Assembly: GCA_023374025.1 (NCBI GenBank) | Contig: SIJG01000005.1 | Location: forward strand, 2,980,427-3,044,426 | Reading direction: 5' to 3' | DNA from: Heterodera schachtii | Lineage: Eukaryota > Nematoda > Chromadorea > Rhabditida > Heteroderidae | DNA: 64,000 nt | Shown: in pieces, positions 36,701 to 42,335 of the stretch | How the letters are laid out: the number at the start of each line of letters is the position of its first letter | Position numbering within the stretch: the first letter of the stretch is position 1 | Notes under the pieces: generated by a model | Database searches by the model: none | Told to the model about the DNA's origin: nothing | The model's input: the letters and a program-made list of their open reading frames with translations, nothing else | Translations under genes and position numbers: made by a program

Positions 36701-36952
36701 TGATGTGCTCCCGCTGTTCCTGGCTCAGTGCTGCTGGCAATGAACTGTTTCCATCGACATGCTGTTTGTCGACAGATTGTCCTGTCCTTGACAAAGTATC
36801 TTCTTCCGTTGGTCCAATTTGATTAACAACGCCGGCTTCAGAAGTTGAAGGCAATTCATCACCAATAATTGAGCTTCTAAATTATTTAATTAATTTTAAA
36901 ATATTTTTAAAGAAATTAAGTCTTACCGAATGTATGAAAACCAGGAAGACAT
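1..36952 (-). CDS. cla-1: Clarinet-like giant active-zone protein, 3' end beyond window
   Basis: Gene-level entry for about 30 or more minus-strand exons described in blocks below. The chosen start is ATG at 36952 (MSSWFSYI), followed by a clean gtaag donor; exon joins upstream of the PDZ are in phase where I checked them. Domain order: a Rab-effector-like helix motif near the N terminus, acidic linkers, a 10-kb exon with a helical repeat array, long Gln/Ser-rich disordered segments, then a RIM/Piccolo-type PDZ. In C. elegans the long Clarinet isoform has a huge repetitive disordered N-terminal region followed by PDZ and C2 domains, and organises synaptic vesicle clustering, calcium channels and ATG-9 sorting. 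The orthology rests on PDZ similarity plus this architecture. No RIM-type zinc finger was seen at the N terminus, which argues against unc-10. Expected site of action is the presynaptic active zone. Exon borders are approximate except where stated. Confidence 0.72.
991..1570 (-). CDS. cla-1: PDZ domain of RIM/Piccolo/Clarinet type (five exons)
   Basis: Exons 1539-1570, 1468-1486, 1349-1373, 1199-1244 and 991-1097 join in phase into one PDZ core: [78 protein letters not shown]. The carboxylate-binding loop reads DLGIRIVGG, and GAFITKI plus GDQILEWNG are hallmarks shared with RIM and Piccolo PDZ domains, which bind the C terminus of ELKS/CAST. Donors are gtaagc, gtaagt, gtaaat, gtaaaa and gtatat. 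One exon is only 19 bases. This is the strongest single piece of evidence for the identity of the gene. Confidence 0.88.
1656..1925 (-). CDS. cla-1: Exons just upstream of PDZ, possible short-isoform start
   Basis: About 1847-1923 reads [20 protein letters not shown] then SSSNIK before gtgaat. An ATG is present at 1923, so this could be an internal exon (acceptor gaattcag) or the first exon of a short isoform. About 1656-1742 follows ctttag and reads [20 protein letters not shown], then ETNSADSAL; its donor is unclear. C. elegans cla-1 has short isoforms containing only PDZ and C2, so an internal promoter here is plausible but unproven. Confidence 0.4.
1990..3179 (-). CDS. cla-1: Two cla-1-like Pro/Gln-rich exons
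   Basis: About 2640-3179: [20 protein letters not shown], polyproline ([13 protein letters not shown]), [20 protein letters not shown] and a run of Asn codons. About 1995-2330: [20 protein letters not shown], then [20 protein letters not shown] and [19 protein letters not shown]. Both are Tyr/Pro/Gln/Asn-rich and probably disordered. They sit immediately upstream of the PDZ exons. Confidence 0.48.
3491..3879 (-). CDS. cla-1: cla-1-like Met/Gln-rich exon
   Basis: Follows a ttttcag acceptor at about 3880: [20 protein letters not shown], then [11 protein letters not shown], a Gln run, [20 protein letters not shown] and [20 protein letters not shown], ending GQGG before gtgatg. Likely disordered with a short helix. 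Confidence 0.48.
4083..4694 (-). CDS. cla-1: cla-1-like exon, Gln/Tyr/Ser-rich
   Basis: After a ctccag acceptor at about 4695: [20 protein letters not shown], then [39 protein letters not shown] and [19 protein letters not shown]. Near the 3' end the frame that meets the gtaaaa donor ([19 protein letters not shown]) differs from the upstream frame, so a short intron or indel is present near 4.13 kb. The repeated SLPR motifs resemble those in the preceding exon. Confidence 0.48.
   Translation of the reverse strand, partial: RYNYNNSSSNQQRYWTGSLPRLDHRWFRHGDDDDEQFVDQQQQLPFSASSFWPNHSHAAAEAAAYQQQQQARYGYSSLPRNYERSWRPSTVADKQQRLASAYDVPTADCFGRFSASMASAQQQQFVGAGGIGTPLQRSSAARYSKSVQELNRFSEENNDYWPSSTWWGPRNGASSAVVAPPPSLSRSSEQFGSFGTVSRARAL
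4985..7093 (-). CDS. cla-1: Large Ser/Gln-rich cla-1-like exon(s) with TQT motifs
   Basis: Opens after a ttccag acceptor: [20 protein letters not shown] then [27 protein letters not shown] and [13 protein letters not shown] stretches, followed by a predicted coiled coil ([20 protein letters not shown]). The frame changes between about 6.0 and 5.9 kb, so an unmodelled short intron or an indel lies there. The second part includes two dynein-light-chain-type motifs ([16 protein letters not shown], 5559-5608), a YYWPHPQGE segment, and a Gln-rich coiled coil ending [19 protein letters not shown]. Bassoon is known to bind dynein light chains through comparable motifs. Confidence 0.52.
7094..9962 (-). 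other. Large intron of cla-1-like gene, low-complexity DNA
   Basis: About 2.9 kb between two coding exons. It holds an element end at 7387 (CAGGCCCGTATCTAG followed by G and C runs), one partial copy of the GC-rich core near 7515, imperfect repeats of a GAAGAAGCTGCCC-GGGGGAGG type (about 8350-8650), a (CT)n block at about 9010-9120, several G runs (8270, 9175-9198) and a GATGAT run near 9535. Open frames here are products of biased composition. No supported gene. Confidence 0.6.
9010..9120. repeat. (CT)n simple repeat
   Basis: Nearly pure pyrimidine tract of CT units with occasional C insertions (ctctctctct, ccctctctct, gtttct). It lies inside a large intron and is followed about 55 bases later by a long G run. 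It gives rise to spurious Ser/Leu or Arg/Glu open frames on both strands. Confidence 0.95.
9963..10520 (-). CDS. cla-1: Two cla-1-like exons
   Basis: About 10243-10520: [20 protein letters not shown] then a Gln/His-rich [17 protein letters not shown] and [12 protein letters not shown] before gtgtgt. About 9963-10097: [20 protein letters not shown] then [20 protein letters not shown] ending EAA before gtaaac. The LKRSPAM and SLPRR-type basic Ser motifs in this part of the protein are candidate 14-3-3 or kinase sites; that is speculative. Confidence 0.48.
11148..11860 (-). CDS. cla-1: Four small cla-1-like exons
   Basis: About 11767-11860: [20 protein letters not shown] then YYTPRTT after a gttcag acceptor. 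About 11655-11710: [17 protein letters not shown] before gtaaat. About 11460-11572: the frame [20 protein letters not shown] then [16 protein letters not shown] looks more natural than the alternative and ends before gtgggt. About 11148-11367: [20 protein letters not shown], then [20 protein letters not shown] and [20 protein letters not shown] before gtgaca. All lack named domains. Confidence 0.45.
12310..13021 (-). CDS. cla-1: cla-1-like exons with NPF motif
   Basis: Exon one (12865-13021) follows aattacag and encodes a coiled-coil-like [20 protein letters not shown] then [11 protein letters not shown] before gtgggt. Exon two (about 12310-12741) starts after ctcacag. Two frames are open in its first half ([20 protein letters not shown] fits better there), whereas the second half is clearly [20 protein letters not shown] then an acidic run ending VVRQV before gtaaat. 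A short unmodelled intron or indel is therefore likely near 12.55 kb. NPF at 12413-12421 is an EH-domain ligand. Confidence 0.42.
13335..13543 (-). CDS. cla-1: cla-1-like acidic exon
   Basis: After a ttttcag acceptor: [20 protein letters not shown], then [20 protein letters not shown] and [20 protein letters not shown], ending [10 protein letters not shown] near a weak gtctag donor. Acidic Ser clusters resemble casein kinase 2 targets. No domain recognised. Confidence 0.48.
13664..14425 (-). CDS. cla-1: cla-1-like exons with DPW motif
   Basis: First part (about 13918-14425): [20 protein letters not shown], a Gln-run, [20 protein letters not shown], and either continuous sequence or a 50-base intron at YE|gtgggc. 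The last exon (about 13664-13762) follows a ttgcag acceptor and reads [22 protein letters not shown] (13739-13747) is the classical AP-2 alpha-appendage ligand. It ends KSTK before gtatta. Confidence 0.48.
14699..15477 (-). CDS. cla-1: cla-1-like exon with isolated helix motif
   Basis: About 260 codons after a cccag acceptor: [27 protein letters not shown], then [20 protein letters not shown] near 15195-15265. That is a clear single copy of the L-S-x-E-E-x-x-x-I-x-x-V motif. A Gln/Ala/Glu-rich tail ends in [14 protein letters not shown] before gtaaat. The DEPW tetrapeptide is close to AP-2 appendage motifs. Confidence 0.55.
15680..15979 (-). CDS. cla-1: cla-1-like exon: polyproline SH3 ligand and amphipathic helix
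   Basis: Begins [17 protein letters not shown], which contains overlapping PxxP cores with a flanking Arg and Lys and is a strong candidate SH3 ligand. RIM-binding-protein or intersectin-type partners would be expected at an active zone. It continues to [20 protein letters not shown] and [19 protein letters not shown], a Lys/Ala/Gly-rich amphipathic helix of the kind that can bind curved membranes. The acceptor is gattag at about 15980; the donor is not clear. Confidence 0.5.
16363..16667 (-). CDS. cla-1: cla-1-like Thr/Gln-rich exon
   Basis: Flanked by a ttttag acceptor (16668-16670) and a gtaat donor (16358-16362). Reads [20 protein letters not shown], a Thr-rich stretch, a His/Gln stretch and [20 protein letters not shown], ending KAAAAGG. 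Low complexity, presumably disordered; no recognised domain. Confidence 0.5.
17335..18655 (-). CDS. cla-1: cla-1-like exon with Glu-rich block and 18-aa repeats
   Basis: Begins [17 protein letters not shown] and runs through a very acidic/basic block ([36 protein letters not shown]). Near 17.75-17.95 kb are about five imperfect units of 18-19 residues of the form [17 protein letters not shown]. It contains the endocytic-type motif NPF (17535-17543, in ANPFSLPQF) and ends in VQQQQCQL before a strong gtaagc donor. A further short exon (about 17228-17330, [18 protein letters not shown]) probably follows, ending before gtaaac; its acceptor is unclear. Confidence 0.5.
18990..19460 (-). CDS. cla-1: Two cla-1-like exons
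   Basis: Exon one (about 19238-19460) reads best as [19 protein letters not shown] then [19 protein letters not shown] and [16 protein letters not shown]. It probably ends in an AAT|gtttgg donor, giving an intron of only about 43 bases. Exon two (about 18991-19199) reads [20 protein letters not shown] and a helical [19 protein letters not shown] segment, ending before gtaggg. The frame of the first exon was chosen for continuity with normal codon use; another open frame exists. Confidence 0.42.
19675..20512 (-). CDS. cla-1: cla-1-like acidic Gln-rich exon
   Basis: About 280 codons. It opens [19 protein letters not shown], continues through a long Gln/Glu-rich segment ([19 protein letters not shown] and similar), and ends with a more ordered C-terminal part: [54 protein letters not shown]. 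The donor is gtaag at 19670-19674. The GWLNMF start of that part resembles membrane-sensing amphipathic helices; this is speculative. Confidence 0.55.
20763..21121 (-). CDS. cla-1: cla-1-like exon with single Rab-effector-like helix
   Basis: Starts after ctag at 21122 ([15 protein letters not shown]) and ends at AG before gtgggc. It encodes a Thr/Gly-rich stretch, then [13 protein letters not shown], and near 20780-20850 the motif [20 protein letters not shown]. That is an isolated diverged copy of the motif amplified in the giant exon. The AG end joins in phase to the next exon (AG|G). Confidence 0.55.
21476..21716 (-). CDS. cla-1: cla-1-like exon with amphipathic helix
   Basis: Reads [16 protein letters not shown] from an attaaag acceptor and ends TATTTA before a gtgagc donor at 21471-21475. 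The centre, [20 protein letters not shown], is a plausible amphipathic helix between Gln/Glu-rich and Thr-rich stretches. No named domain. Confidence 0.5.
23108..33078 (-). CDS. cla-1: Giant ~10-kb exon of cla-1-like gene
   Basis: A single exon of about 9.97 kb. It opens after a tttcag acceptor at 33079-33081 ([11 protein letters not shown]) and closes at 23108 (VDFMYK) before gtaagc. Order from its N terminus: an acidic Ser/Thr region with repeated SGSTSEADS motifs (31.65-33.05 kb); a helical repeat array (24.43-31.62 kb, interrupted near 25.15-26.0 kb by a non-repeat segment with [17 protein letters not shown]); then a Ser-rich disordered tail ending in [19 protein letters not shown]. The frame at its two ends is the same, but at least nine single-base losses inside the array break it locally (see findings). 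Very large repetitive exons are also known in C. elegans cla-1. No transmembrane or catalytic motif is seen. Confidence 0.68.
24430..31617 (-). repeat. Tandem array of ~45-bp coding units (15-aa helix)
   Basis: Coding minisatellite with unit [15 protein letters not shown] or variants ([42 protein letters not shown]). Dividing the length by 45 gives about 150 units, fewer after removing the 25.15-26.0 kb interruption. A higher-order unit ends in [23 protein letters not shown] and recurs at irregular intervals of roughly 120-700 bp (examples near 26.05, 27.2, 27.6, 28.0, 28.7, 29.2, 29.65, 30.65, 30.97, 31.2 and 31.6 kb). Glu and Arg spaced at i, i+4 suggest a long single alpha-helix rather than a heptad coiled coil, because 15 is not a multiple of 7. 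Confidence 0.9.
31650..33060 (-). repeat. Dispersed SGSTSEADS acidic repeats in giant exon
   Basis: The N-terminal 470 or so codons of the giant exon contain at least seven copies of a Ser/Thr-Glu-Ala-Asp motif: [45 protein letters not shown] (twice), [10 protein letters not shown] and STSSADSVE. They are separated by 40-80 residues rich in Glu, Pro and Met (for example [15 protein letters not shown]). Related copies reappear after the helix array ([22 protein letters not shown]). Such acidic Ser motifs are typical casein-kinase-2-like sites; that use is inference. Confidence 0.65.
33250..33618 (-). CDS. cla-1: cla-1-like exon 7
   Basis: Begins after a tttttag acceptor near 33620 and reads [20 protein letters not shown], then [20 protein letters not shown] and an [13 protein letters not shown] acidic stretch. 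It is likely disordered with a short basic helix. The downstream donor could not be placed with confidence, so the 3' limit is approximate. It immediately precedes the giant exon. Confidence 0.45.
34070..34425 (-). CDS. cla-1: cla-1-like exon 6, helical acidic segment
   Basis: An open frame of about 115 codons reading [20 protein letters not shown], then [20 protein letters not shown], and ending in a strongly acidic tail ([23 protein letters not shown]). The middle is unusually hydrophobic and ordered-looking for this protein and may form an amphipathic helical bundle. I recognise no family. The acceptor is near 34418 (ggcatag). The donor side near 34070 is not certain. Confidence 0.5.
34430..35428. 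other. AT-rich intron, no gene
   Basis: About 1 kb between exons 5 and 6 of the large minus-strand gene. It is strongly AT-rich with scattered poly-A and poly-T and no open frame with normal codon use. Nothing else is seen in it. Confidence 0.6.
35430..36191 (-). CDS. cla-1: cla-1-like exons 4-5
   Basis: Exon 4 (about 36045-36191) starts after a cacag acceptor and reads [29 protein letters not shown] sequence, rich in Ser and Tyr; it contains one copy of the S-x-SEAD motif seen repeatedly in the giant exon. Exon 5 (about 35430-35623) encodes a predicted short coiled coil ([20 protein letters not shown]) followed by [11 protein letters not shown]. No named domain is recognised. The intron between them is AT-rich. 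Confidence 0.5.
36388..36952 (-). CDS. cla-1: cla-1-like exons 1-3 (N terminus)
   Basis: Exon 1 is 36927-36952 and ends CG before gtaag. Exon 2 begins after atttag near 36883 and reads [15 protein letters not shown] onward. Exon 3 is about 36388-36623. The junction of exons 2 and 3 encodes [19 protein letters not shown], a single copy of the helix motif L-S/T-x-E-E/Q-x-x-x-I-x-x-V-x-x-R-A-E that is amplified further downstream. The rest is Gln/Glu-rich and probably disordered. Alternative upstream exons or a trans-spliced leader site cannot be excluded; the first ATG is short but its splice donor is strong. Confidence 0.6.
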
Positions 36953-38606
36953 TTAAAAAAGCACTTTATAAAATTAATTATTAAAATCCTGAAAATAATT
37001 TCAAATATGAGGAAATTTTTTTTTTTTTGTCAAATCATCAATATTTTTTTAATTGAATTGTTCGATTTCTGGTGCTGGATAAAAAAGTTTTCCAACGTGT
37101 TTTTCCTTCTTATATAAATTACAGCTAATAAATTTAAAAATCATTCCATAGTTATTTTTATAAATCAAGGAATTGAAGAATTTTTCCCGAAATAAAAAAA
37201 TCCTAAATTGAAATATAATTAATAAAATTAAAAACACGTTTCTTCCCATAATATTGCCCGCTTTGTCTGTCTGTCTGGCCACCATTTTATGTTTGGTGCC
37301 GCGTCGGCGGTGTCTTTTTCCGTGGCATTTCATGGACAAATCAGCTTCTTCTTCATCTCTTCCCACTCATCTGACGGCCCACCATTCATCATCAAATACG
37401 TGAGAAGAACAAAAAGGGCTGCTAATATTGTGCATATATTTGTATATGTGTGTATATGCATCTATGAGTGTGTTGTGTATTGTGAGACGGCATGGACTTT
37501 TTGGCGCGGCACGAACGAAAAAAAGGCGAACAAATTGGGAGAGGCAGAGAGAGCAGAAGAAAAAGAACAAGCATAAAAAGAAACTGAAAAGGAAAAGCAT
37601 TGGAAGAAGCAGGAGAAGAAGCCAAAGGAAATGCCGAAGGAAGTGAGTGCAGGCGGAGGAAAAGCAGAGAAATGCCGTGCCCCCAGGCAAAGCAGAAGGA
37701 GACGAGACGGCATCTGCGCTTCCTCTTTTCTCCACTTTTTTTTACTAATACGTAGTCAGAAGAGAGAAAGAGAGAAAAATCTCTGACCCATTGGGAGCAG
37801 CTTTTTAGACGTATTAACCCACGCACCGCAAGCGATGTGTTTGCATACATTGAAATGATGTTGAGTCAATGCCGTAGTTGTCTGACCACCAAAATGGCAT
37901 TGACGCATTGGCACTGCTGCATCTGTGGTGCCGCCCAAAAAAAAGCAGCAGGGATAAAGCCGATGGATTTGCAGCCATAGAAAGGCAGAGGGCACAAGGA
38001 GAGTGTGGGAGAGAGAGATAGAAAGACAGAGTGGAAGAGAAAGAGGGAGAGAGTGGGAGAAGAGAGAGAGAGAAAAGGGGGAAATGTTGACAAGAAAAAG
38101 GGACACAAAGACAGTCAGAGGAAAAGCAGATAGTGCACAGTTTGGTTATAATCAAATTTAATTAATCATTTGGCATTAAAGCAGGGCTGGGACTCGTACT
38201 TGGATGCCAATGAACTGAAAGTCATCATTGCTTTTGCTTCAATAAAAAACCATTTAAATTATTTTTAGACTGGAATCTGAAAATTTTAAGTTTTAGACTT
38301 TTTGTTCCATTGCCTTGCATTTGCTTAGAAAGATTCACCTTTTCAGTCTTTCGAATTTGTGACATTTTTTCTGGGCAGTTGACTATAAATAGTTCAGCCA
38401 AATCTCATATTCTTTTTATTCATTTGTCGGCAAAAATACACATAAATGGCTAAGTCCAACACTTTAAGGTCACATAATCGCATCAATCAATCAACTTCAT
38501 TTTTATTGTTTCTGATCAGTGATCACTCGAATTGGTGGAAGCAGCGTCGAGAAGCCTTCAAAAACAAAACAAAAATAAGAAAGTCTGCATGAGTTCTTAA
38601 AATGGT
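36953..38606. promoter_or_regulatory. Upstream region of cla-1-like gene, intergenic
   Basis: Lies between two minus-strand genes. It is AT-rich near 37.0-37.25 kb, then GC-balanced (37.3-37.7 kb) with purine-rich sequence, and carries a GA-rich tract at about 38000-38085. Open frames here have no convincing splice context or homology. It presumably contains the promoter and possibly non-coding first exons of the large gene; nothing specific can be assigned. Confidence 0.35.
38000..38085. repeat. GA-rich purine tract
   Basis: Interrupted (GA)n with units such as gagagagata and gagaaagagggagagag on the plus strand. It lies about 1.05 kb upstream of the start of the large gene. GA tracts can act as promoter elements in animals; no function is shown here. 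Confidence 0.8.
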
Positions 38607-39783
38607 TCACCCATCGTCGAATCCGTGATTTCCGATGAGAATGCCAATTTTTTTGGTCTGTCGTAAAGATTTCTTATACTCCTTGAACCAATCGTCTGCT
38701 GCTGCAATTGGACAACGGATGAGCACAAAACGTTTTGCATTTTCTTTGGACAGTGTCAATTTCTCTTGAGTGAATTCGTTGGTCAGTTCAAATGGCCAAG
38801 GGGAAGAAAAATAAAGGGACGGCAGAAAGTCAACGCGAATGACGAAATTAACAGGAGAAGAAGCAGAGCGAAATGCCTAAAAAGAAGACAAAAAATTAAA
38901 AAAAACGAATTAATTTGGACAATCACCGTTTTGATTTGTTCCACCTTCGCCTCCCATCGGCGAATCGCTGAATCCTTAATGAAGAGTGCCTTCATCAATT
39001 TGTCGGGACGAGGCGTGAACAGCCATTTGGCCACCGCTTGGCCCTCCGATGCATTGGCACTGTCATCAGGCGGAAATTCGGGCAAAATGGTGCCATAGAA
39101 ACCAACAATGCGAAGGGATGGAAGATCGTTGAGAATGGACGGGGCCAATTGACGCATTCGACAAAAACTTTGACGAAAAGTGTTGTTGAAAACCATCTCA
39201 CGAATGGTGTCATTGAACATTGGCCAACCAATGCTGAGCATAACGAACTTCAAAATGCGAACATTTTCAATGTCAATGTACAAAATTGTCTCAAATGTGG
39301 CGAAAAGACGGTCAAAACGATGGAGAAAAGTGAGCACATTTTGGTCGATGTATCTAAAAATCAGAAAAAGTGTGGGCACAAATCATTGCCAAATTCAATT
39401 CAATTTTTTACTCGATCATAATGCTTCTGAATCCGATGACTTTGTTCGGCAACGGAATTTGCGGAATTGGCAATGCTTCTTGATCAGAATCGTCCCTTTT
39501 GAAATTCTCTCCACTTTTGCATTGAATTCGAATTTCGTCCTCCAATGTCCATTTGCGCGTTTTGAAGTGTTCGTCGACAAAATAGTCAAAACGGCGGCTG
39601 ATCATCGCAATTCCCAGTCCAAGCTGAAAGGGCGGAAGCAAATCGAACACCGAAAGCCAACAGTCGGCAGAGATGAAGCTGAAAGAGGAAAAGCAAAATG
39701 ATTAGCATAGAAAATCAAATTTAGATTAATTATTACATCGCTTTTTCCATTTGTTTCTCCGCTTCCTTCGGATTGTCAGACAT
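38607..39783 (-). CDS. F-box-like family protein, four exons
   Basis: Start ATG 39781-39783 (MSDNPKEAEKQMEKA), then gtaata. Exon 2 (about 39420-39676) opens FISADCWLSVFDLLPPFQLG then LGIAMISRRFDYFVDEHF, an F-box-like helix set. Exon 3 (about 38934-39354) begins EYIDQNVLTFLHRFDRLFA and holds the domain with NDLPSLRIVGFYG and DSANASEGQAVAKWLF. Exon 4 (38607 to about 38873) reads AFRSASSPVNFVIRVDFLPS, then PWPFELTNEFTQEKLTLSKE and ends GNHGFDDG with TGA at 38607-38609. Joins keep phase (GA|A TAC). It has no signal peptide. F-box proteins are substrate adaptors of SCF ubiquitin ligases; the substrate is unknown. It is a paralogue of the gene at 62383-63567. Confidence 0.72.
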
Positions 39784-39886
39784 TTTTTCAATTTTAATCA
39801 AAGGAAATTTAAGAAATGAACTGAAAAAAAATTATCAAATAAATGCGGATGGAATGAAGAATATGACGGGAAGGGAATTTGGTCGG

Positions 39887-39895
39887 CTTTATATA
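39887..39895 (-). promoter_or_regulatory. TATA box of the F-box-like gene
   Basis: On the minus strand the sequence reads TATATAAAG, a good TATA-box match, about 105 bases upstream of the ATG at 39783. The spacing suits a short 5' leader of around 75 bases. Confidence 0.55.
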
Positions 39896-39899
39896 CTCG

Positions 39900-42090
39900 A
39901 GTACACTTGAAGAACGGGGGATGGGAAAATGAACATTCGAGGAAATTGTAATTCAAAAATTCATAGAGCTACCTAATTAGGAGAATGATTTCCATAATAA
40001 AAAAGGAGGCAATATAAAAAGATTCAATTCAAAATTTCGCTCTGTTATTTTATAACTAAATTAAGAATTTGCCAAATTTTTCGATTTATTTCTTCAGACT
40101 TTTACCAAGAAATCTCGTTTCCAAGAGCTAAATAATTTTTCTCTCAATATAAAAAAGTTATTTACGATTAAATCTTATTAATATACATATATTTAATTTC
40201 AAATATTTTATTATTATTTTCGAGTATTTCTCCAGAGGGTCCAAGTCGTCGATCCCAACTGATCAATTTGAATGATTTGCATAATAATTAAAGGAGGGCG
40301 GGCATATTAACACTTAATTCGAAATTTCAGAGGCAGATATCAAATAATTTAACTATGAATTTCGAAAAATTATCTCATATTTTCTTCAAACTTTTTACCA
40401 AGAAATCTCTTTTCCAAGAGCTAAATAATTTTGCTCTGATATAAAAAAGTTATTTGCCCGAATTTAGCGGAATATTTTAGCAAAAAACTAATAAATTTAT
40501 TTAAAAAAATTGCTGTCTTTTTTATTGGAAAAGCACTACAGATTCGAAATGGAGGTCGGATTCATAATCAGCGCCACGGCTGGGACGCGACCGCGATTTC
40601 TCTCAGAGTGGGGAGGGGGAGCTGTCGTCTTGACACAAACTCCACACCGAATGTGATTCCATGCCAGGAGCGCCATGTAATGATGTTCTTTGATGCGGAA
40701 GAGCAAAAGATCAACCCACGTTGGGACTCGAAAAATCCAACATTCTTGATATAATTCGAAAGCCCTTCAGATGCTCTATTAGCCTGCAAAATTCCAAAAA
40801 AATTTGTTCAGTATAAAAAAAGTTCGAGCCAAAAAAAGTTGGAAAATTTGGTTTTTTGAACCCTACTGACCATAACTTTTTTTAACCTTAACGAAATTTT
40901 ACCAAACTTTGCAGCCTAATAGAGAACACTTAGGGCTATCGAAGAATACCAAGATTGTTAGAATTGGTCAACAATGAAAAAAGTTGTAGTCCAAAACTTG
41001 GGCTGGCACCGAACCGTCCCCTACCGCCATTCCCTTGCTCTCTTCTCTCTCCTATCGCCTGCGGATCACGCGCGGACTTCTTCCGTAGCCCGTAGTCTCG
41101 CCCCACCTACTGGCCGCCGTAGTCGAGTATGCGGTGTTATGGCCAAAATACACTCACCAATTTACTTTTAATTTGTACATTTTATCAGGGTCATTTTTTG
41201 AGGGTTTGAGGACCCATAACTTTTGTCAATTTCCCTTTGGATCAAAAATTCTTCGAATTCATCCTTTACATGCCGAGAGGAAGCGATTGATAATCTATTT
41301 TGTTGCATTGTGATGCCAGAAGGAACGGAGTGTGGGAGAAAGTGGGATAAAGGACCTGATTGTGAGGACCTGACTACCTTTATTCATTTTTTCATGGCTT
41401 AAAATAAAACCCAGTGTTTGAATTGATAAATTCTCAACATTGTCCAGGGAAAATTTTCGTGCTTAACCTTGACCTGGCTTTCATTTTGACTGTGTCCCTA
41501 AAAATAGGTTTTCCGTGCCGAAACTGGGCCTGGCTTTCAGGTTTGACTTGGATCTGATTCAGGTATTCACTCAAAAAACCGCACTACTCGAACTCATTAG
41601 TTCAGTATTGCCGGCTTTACGTTTCTGATCACTGACCAATCTACTGATTGTCCCCTTCACCAGATTCGGTTGTAATTACCTCGACCACCAATTATTAATT
41701 AATCCATCCCGCATCATCCGCCCGCCAGCATTTCTCTGGACAAAAGGCTCAATTCCCACAAAATTTCATTAACACCTTGTCCACAATGCATGGATATGTA
41801 AAGTAAATGATTAATGATATGCATGTGTGTGATTGGGATGGGACAATCAGCAGCAGACAAAGGAATGTCATCCATTACCAATTTCCCCTCCCGCTCATGC
41901 TCCACCATTGACATTTTCGGCACAGTTACGCTGGTAGTGCGGCACCGCCTCCAGCGCCACTACAGTCGTTGTCGTCGGATGGCATTTGTCCTCTGCCGCC
42001 ACTTTTGTGGATGGAGCGGCACAATTCGGCATTTGTTCCGCCGTCTTCGTCCTCCTCGTCAGCAACAGAGCTTCCATGCCATCACCATCA
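39900..42090. other. Intergenic, contains foldback element
   Basis: No supported gene except a doubtful minus-strand frame at 41895-42125. It contains an inverted repeat (40737-40795 against 40908-40962) described separately and AT-rich DNA at 39.95-40.5 kb, in which segments near 40.02-40.15 kb and 40.37-40.45 kb resemble each other (ttaccaagaaatctc, ccaagagctaaataattt). These look like decayed repeat copies. Confidence 0.5.
40730..40970. mobile_element. Foldback repeat, related to nested element at 44.8-45.1 kb
   Basis: Left arm has CCAACATTCTTGATATAATT followed by cgaaagcccttcag and ctctattagcctgcaaa. The right arm is its imperfect reverse complement (tttgcagcctaatagagaac, then agaataccaagattgtta). 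The same pair of sequences occurs inside the element at 44754-45195 (ccaacattcttggtatcattcgaaagc), so both derive from one family. Outer limits are not defined. Confidence 0.55.
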
Positions 42091-42125
42091 TTGCCATTGC
42101 CCGTTTCGGCAATTGCATTTCTCAC
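41895..42125 (-). CDS. Doubtful small open frame
   Basis: A 76-codon frame (NGNDGDGMEALLLTRRTKTA, ending NCAENVNGGA) with codon use like the neighbouring genes, but no homology, no visible upstream exons, and overlap with the tRNA-like sequence downstream. It could be the last exon of a decayed gene. Included for completeness only. Confidence 0.2.
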   Translation of the reverse strand: MRNAIAETGNGNDGDGMEALLLTRRTKTAEQMPNCAAPSTKVAAEDKCHPTTTTVVALEAVPHYQRNCAENVNGGA

Positions 42126-42198
42126 TTTGCACCAATTCGTTGCGGTTTAGAGCACGGCACGAATTGCTGGGGTCGTGGGTTCGAGTCCCACCGGGCGA
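42097..42198 (+). pseudogene. tRNA-like sequence (3' half intact)
   Basis: The T arm is perfect: stem GTGGG/CCCAC with loop TTCGAGT (42175-42191), which also forms an exact B box (GGTTCGAGTCC). The 3' acceptor strand CGGGCGA (42192-42198) can pair with TTGCCCG at 42097-42103 with one G-U. The intervening sequence is about 29 bases too long, a D stem is not evident, and the anticodon stem CGGCA/TGCTG would close a loop of only 5 bases. It is therefore a degenerate tRNA or tRNA-derived SINE rather than a working gene. Confidence 0.5.
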
Positions 42199-42335
42199 GT
42201 TACCTTTTATGTTCTACATTTTTTGAGGCGTACCAACTGCACTAGTACCCAAAGTTTTACTTCGTCTTCAAGTAAATATTTCAAGGATTGAAAATTGTCA
42301 GTTTTTAGGAAACGACCTAGCCTAGGCTGTAAAGG

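Noticed and set aside
1..36952. unc-10/RIM as identity of the large gene
   Set aside because: The PDZ is similar, but no N-terminal FYVE-like zinc finger was found in the exons read, and the huge repetitive region fits Clarinet better. Not excluded beyond doubt because the C-terminal part lies outside the window.
41814..42245. 143-codon plus-strand open frame
   Set aside because: Cys/Arg/His-rich composition typical of an antisense frame, overlapping the tRNA-like sequence, no splice or homology support.
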